From Alphaproteobacteria bacterium (GTDB taxonomy: Bacteria; Pseudomonadota; Alphaproteobacteria; Rickettsiales; JAFLCR01), in the NCBI GenBank assembly GCA_017302755.1, contig JAFLCR010000023.1, positions 1 to 15,959 of the forward strand: a stretch of 15,959 bases of DNA, written 5' to 3'. A program made the position numbers and the translations under genes. Shown one piece after another: positions 15,120-15,959 of this stretch. Every line of letters begins with the position of its first letter. The first letter of the stretch is position 1. Under the pieces are notes generated by a model that saw only the letters and a program-made list of their open reading frames with translations, did not search any database and was not told the DNA's origin.

Positions 15120-15139
15120 TGCGCGCGCGAAGCCATGAC

Positions 15140-15307
15140 GGTAAAACATACAACATAGGTGGAAGTTTGCCCTCATTAAGCTGCTGTAATGTTACGAAAA
15201 CAAGTTTACCCAAGGGCGAACTTATTCTTTGGTATGGGCAAACATACCGCAAACCCGCCTTTGGCTTGGTCTACAGCAGGGTAAACATACCTCAAATAAG
15301 TTTGTCC
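15140..15307. repeat. Iteron-like repeats, GGGYAAAC core
   Basis: The direct pair GGGCAAACATACC (15236-15248) and GGGTAAACATACC (15279-15291) differs at one base. Core relatives are AAGGGCGAACTT (15212-15223) on plus, and AAGTTTGCCC (15163-15172), AAGTTTACCC (15202-15211) and AAGTTTGTCC (15298-15307) in inverted orientation. A degenerate GGTAAAACATAC stands at 15140-15151. Seven copies in about 170 bases are far more than expected by chance for unstructured spacer. Confidence 0.65.
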
Positions 15308-15324
15308 ACTCAGTTCCTATATTA

Positions 15325-15362
15325 CATATATGCCAGCCAGAACATACTGGCAGGCATATATG
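15325..15362. repeat. 16-bp inverted repeat with 6-base loop
   Basis: The arms at 15325-15340 (CATATATGCCAGCCAG) and 15347-15362 are complementary except for one A-A mismatch (15335/15352), with loop AACATA. No T-tract follows, so a rho-independent terminator is unlikely. The AT-rich outer part and GC-rich inner part suit an operator, a cruciform or an origin hairpin. Confidence 0.75.
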
Positions 15363-15381
15363 AATCTTCTGCGCGTGCGCC

Positions 15382-15432
15382 GCCTCATGAAAATATCACG
15401 CATATTTTTTACCAACATTTTTCTCATGAGGC
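15382..15432 (+). promoter_or_regulatory. Inverted repeat enclosing the SD of the last gene
   Basis: GCCTCATGA (15382-15390) and TCATGAGGC (15424-15432) are perfect 9-bp complements 33 bases apart. The right arm contains the GAGG ribosome site of the gene starting at 15437. Between them lies a smaller AT hairpin, AAAATAT-cacgc-ATATTTT. Pairing in mRNA would mask the ribosome site. Confidence 0.5.
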
Positions 15433-15436
15433 ATTT

Positions 15437-15959
15437 ATGACCATCGACTATACCAAACCCGCACTACCTGATTATCTCATCACCGCCATGAAACACGCTG
15501 GCGATATGATGGATGAAAACCGTCGCATTGATTACGCCATCAGCAGCGTTGAAGAAAGGCTCTCCGCCATCACGCAAGAAATCCCCACGCTGGAAGATGC
15601 GCTGGGTGATATGGAGGCGGATGCACTACTCAAACGTAAACCCGACAACGTCAAGCTCTCCAAAACACAGGAAGCGTTGCAAACACTGCACGCAGAGCAA
15701 CGCAAGCTACAATCGGCAGCAAAATCCCTCCGCCAGAAGAAGCTCAATCAGGAGGATGCGATTGTGGACGCACACGCGCAACTGATCACCTCCTGTCGTG
15801 AGTTCGCGCTGCACGCCATGGATACGCTGGATGCGGAACTCAAGCATCTCTGCGCGCCGCTGCAGGACGTGCTGCAGGTGGCGCGAACCTTCCACACCAT
15901 CTGGGATCACACGCCGCTTCGAACCCGTTACGCGGATGCGAACCTCGCCAGCTACAAAA
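15437..15959 (+). CDS. Unrecognised coiled-coil protein, 3'-truncated by window edge
   Basis: The frame is open from the ATG at 15437 to the last base of the window, giving 174 residues with no stop. GAGG at 15428-15431 is a suitable ribosome site. I do not recognise the family. The protein is soluble and mainly helical: residues about 20-60 and 70-115 are rich in Glu, Lys, Gln, Leu and Ala with heptad-like spacing (for example IDYAISSVEERLSAITQEIP and QEALQTLHAEQRKLQSAAKS), so a coiled coil is likely. The later part (FALHAMDTLDAELKHLCAPLQDVL) continues helical. The start could also be the in-frame ATG at 15116, but the intervening sequence looks non-coding. It lies in the element downstream of the putative origin. 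Function unknown. Confidence 0.72.
   Translation, partial: MTIDYTKPALPDYLITAMKHAGDMMDENRRIDYAISSVEERLSAITQEIPTLEDALGDMEADALLKRKPDNVKLSKTQEALQTLHAEQRKLQSAAKSLRQKKLNQEDAIVDAHAQLITSCREFALHAMDTLDAELKHLCAPLQDVLQVARTFHTIWDHTPLRTRYADANLASYK

Larger units (their letters stand above)
15120..15436. other. AT-richer repeat region, candidate replication origin
   Basis: About 317 bases without a convincing gene, poorer in G+C than the flanking genes. It holds a cluster of iteron-like repeats (15140-15307), a long inverted repeat (15325-15362) and a second inverted repeat that includes the next ribosome site (15382-15432). The frame starting at ATG 15116, overlapping the primase-helicase stop, stays open through this region and in phase with the next gene. 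The encoded residues look non-coding, and a better start with a ribosome site lies at 15437. Location beside a primase-helicase suggests an origin; this is inference. Confidence 0.5.
9224..15959 (+). mobile_element. Left portion of a putative integrative replicating element
   Basis: Starting just after tRNA-Ser, all genes run in one direction and belong to mobile-element classes: DUF2924 protein, serine recombinase, small HTH protein, AlpA-like regulator and primase-helicase, then an iteron-like region. G+C is lower than in the left half. The left limit is inferred from the tRNA and the gene-content change. The right limit lies beyond the window. No structural phage, conjugation or toxin genes are visible in this part. 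Confidence 0.65.

Noticed and set aside
15140..15307. The same repeats as a CRISPR array
   Set aside because: Copies are about 8-13 bases, in mixed orientation and irregularly spaced, which fits iterons or operators and not CRISPR repeats.
15325..15362. Rho-independent terminator
   Set aside because: The stem is strong but no T-tract follows on either strand.

Overview
The window looks like a piece of an alphaproteobacterial chromosome. The evidence is the rplU-rpmA-(cdd)-obg neighbourhood, moderately high G+C, many GTG/ATG starts with purine-rich Shine-Dalgarno (SD) sequences, and a DUF2924/serine-recombinase/HTH cassette of a kind I associate with Alphaproteobacteria. I cannot name the genus from sequence alone.

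Left part (1-5665, plus strand). After a partial unrecognised gene comes a metal-handling cluster: a palindromic Fur/Zur-like box, a small Cys/His-rich exported protein resembling DUF2946, an outer-membrane beta-barrel protein of a type found in zinc operons, a ZnuA-like substrate-binding protein and a ZnuB-like permease. No ATPase (ZnuC) gene is present. A secreted TIGR03118-type protein carrying an EF-hand-like loop follows behind its own near-palindromic site.

Middle (5688-9223). On the minus strand is the housekeeping set rplU-rpmA, an intrinsic terminator, a two-domain cytidine deaminase and obg. A good sigma70-type promoter drives rplU. Divergent from rplU is a small HD-domain protein of the RelA/SpoT-hydrolase type. 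It is followed by a promoter and a complete tRNA-Ser(CGA).

Right part (9224-15959, plus strand). Immediately after the tRNA the character changes to a mobile element. In order: a roughly 450-bp non-coding boundary, DUF2924 protein, serine recombinase, a ParB-HTH-like small protein, a gene that appears split by a one-base frameshift, an AlpA-like excisionase/regulator, and a fused primase-helicase (AEP primase plus RepA-like AAA_25 ATPase). Then comes a 320-bp AT-richer region with iteron-like repeats and two large inverted repeats, and finally the start of a coiled-coil protein that runs off the window.

Recombinase plus AlpA-like regulator plus primase-helicase plus an adjacent iteron-bearing candidate origin is the layout of a self-replicating integrative element, such as a phage satellite (PICI-like) or an integrated plasmid. 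This is the most interesting part of the window. Two of its genes have the SD sequence inside the 3' arm of an inverted repeat, which suggests translational control.
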